NCBI GenBank assembly: GCA_964017235.1
Contig: OZ024935.1
Coordinates: 1,426,001-1,490,000 of the forward strand
Source: Sabellastarte sp. h YS-2021
Taxonomy: Eukaryota; Annelida; Polychaeta; Sabellida; Sabellidae
Direction: 5' to 3'
Length of the DNA: 64,000 bases
In this document: one piece after another, positions 62,681 to 64,000 of the stretch
How positions within the stretch are numbered: the first letter of the stretch is position 1
Layout: each line of letters begins with the position of its first letter
Notes under the pieces: generated by a model
What the model saw: only the letters and a program-made list of their open reading frames with translations
Database searches by the model: none
Told to the model about the DNA's origin: nothing
Position numbers and translations under genes: made by a program

Positions 62681-63532
62681 TTATTTATTTGGGTTTTAAT
62701 GTCACATTCAACACATTGTATAGGTCATATCACGAAGGGTAGTTTTATTAGCAGAGGATACCAGTACATACAGTCAGTCAAGGTTCTGAACTGTAAACTG
62801 CTGACCAACGACAAGCAACTACCAGCTTTCCCACTTGTGGTTGAGCCAAGATTCGAACTGTGATCTCAGAGATGGGAGGCGAGAGTGTTACCACTCCCAG
62901 TAAACATTACAAACGTTTATAAACGTTTATAAACCTAACTAGCAACGGTTTAGATTAGGTTTAAAATGATGGGTCCCTAAACGTTTGCCTATAAACATTT
63001 ATAAAAGTTTAAGCATAAACGTTTATAAACATTTATACACGTGTTGAAAATCTGGAGAAATATTTCTGTAAGTATATCTTGCTGTATCACTGTTGTTTGA
63101 ATCCATCATTACATTCTAAGTAGATATATAGAAGTATGTAATTTGATAATATTATACACTTTTATATCTCTACTTAGAATATAATGATGGCTTCAAATAA
63201 CAGTGATACAGCAAGATATCGTAACAGAAATATTTCTCAAATTTCTCTCAAAATGGCTGTGCTGATGTCATTATCCCAAATGAAAGCGAGGTTAAGATAT
63301 TCTTTATGCATAAACGTTTATAAATGTTTATAAATGTTTATATATAAACGTTTATAAACGTTTATAAACCAAACTAATGTTGCTGAAACGTTTATAAACC
63401 CATAATGTTGAATAATTGTCAATATTTAGGTTTATATTTGGTTTAAAAAACGTTTATAGGTTTACTAAACGTTTATAAACGTTTATAAACCTTTGCTATG
63501 TTTACTGGGCTCTGCCACCATTGCCCCCACAT
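62681..63532 (-). repeat. SINE family B, complete with target duplication, split by a MITE
   Basis: Flanked by AGCCTTATGT at 62671-62680 and 63533-63542, a perfect 10-bp target-site duplication. Without the MITE it is 238 bp. On the minus strand it starts TGTGGGGGCAATGGTGGCAG, has a tRNA-like A box (TGGTAACACTCTCG) and B box (GTTCGAATC), and ends in CCCAAATAAATAA. Confidence 0.9.
62896..63509. mobile_element. fold-back MITE, 614 bp
   Basis: Left end CCCAGTAAACATTACAAACG; right end inverted CCCAGTAAACATAGCAAAGG. The inverted repeat continues through AACGTTTATAAACGTTTATA and the inner arms (ATCACTGTTGTTTGAATCCA at about 63090 against its complement near 63210), so almost the whole element can fold on itself around 63150. 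Taking it out with one CT copy restores the SINE. Confidence 0.9.
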
Positions 63533-64000
63533 AGCCTTATGTAGTACGTCAGTATAAATATATACTTTTGAGACTTTACAGTCAAATGTAAAATGATGTC
63601 ACATCCTTATGTAGTCAGTCAGTATTAATATAAATTTTTCAGACTTTATAGTAAAATTTAGATGATCTCACAGCCGTATGTACTAAGTGAGAATAAATAA
63701 AAAAATATTTTTTTAGACTTTATAGTCAAACAAAATGATCTCACAGTTTCATGTAGTAAGTCAGTTTAAATATATAATTTTTGAGACTTCAAAGTCAAAC
63801 TTAGTATGCCTTCAGCATACAGTATTCATATATCATTTGGAAACGTATTGGGTTAGATGATAGGCATAACAATTCACAATAACATTTGCAGCCTTCATAG
63901 CTGCTTCCAATGTACGATGCTGAGTCTCCTTAGAGTAGTAAATTGTACAACACATGCCTTACAGGCACTCTGAACATGCTTAGACAAAGAGAAATCGGAG

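Larger units (their letters stand above)
62598..63830. repeat. 75-bp tandem array, interrupted by a SINE
   Basis: Units share CCTTATGTAGT, GTCAGTATAAATATATA, TTTTGAGACTTTA, AGTCAAATTTA and ATGATCTCACAG. One unit lies at 62598-62680 and about four at 63533-63830; the SINE separates them. Confidence 0.8.
62576..64000 (-). other. receptor intron at the window edge, repeat-filled
   Basis: Contains a 75-bp tandem array, a SINE and a MITE nested in one another. I see no upstream receptor exon; those should lie beyond 64000. Confidence 0.7.

Overview
The window looks like nuclear DNA of an invertebrate, most likely a marine mollusc. It is AT-rich, with small exons in long introns, long poly-C runs and many satellites carrying AGGTCA-type words. 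It holds tRNA-derived SINEs, LINE remnants, a DIRS/Ngaro-type retroelement and two kinds of Ty3/gypsy element. The mollusc assignment is an inference from repeat style and gene content; no rRNA or mitochondrial marker is present.

Two host genes converge tail to tail. On the plus strand (17641-26443) is a complete seven-exon gene for a Na+/K+-ATPase beta subunit: 318 residues, one membrane span, six extracellular cysteines. On the minus strand (62575 down to 37121) are the last seven coding exons of a nicotinic-receptor-like Cys-loop channel subunit, about 360 residues; its first exons lie beyond 64000. The subunit lacks the vicinal cysteines of loop C and has Gly at the M2 9' gate position.

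Region by region. 1-10035: nearly complete minus-strand Ty3/gypsy retrotransposon with 1041-bp LTRs, one cut by the window edge; gag is open, pol is broken by one frameshift and one TGA. 10960-12840: two decayed LINE reverse transcriptase fragments. 17641-27010: the ATPase gene; intron 6 starts with an array of 44-bp units derived from the exon 6/donor junction. 27038-39268: three related PIF/Harbinger-like elements, one with a broken transposase and two deletion derivatives, a pair of inverted repeats 5.6 kb apart, and a roughly 135-bp satellite. 37121-62575: the receptor gene. Its 17-kb intron holds an open tyrosine-recombinase retroelement (about 47.4-52.3 kb) and a 5.7-kb Gmr1-like LTR element (55622-61323). 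The latter has near-identical LTRs, a proline-tRNA primer site and a gag-protease-integrase region but no reverse transcriptase. The right edge shows a three-level nest: tandem array, then SINE, then fold-back MITE.

Nothing points to a cellular defence or biosynthetic system. The points most worth following are the splice-donor-derived array, the RT-less but recently moved Gmr1-like element, the receptor's odd pore, and the nested insertions that can be reconstructed base by base.
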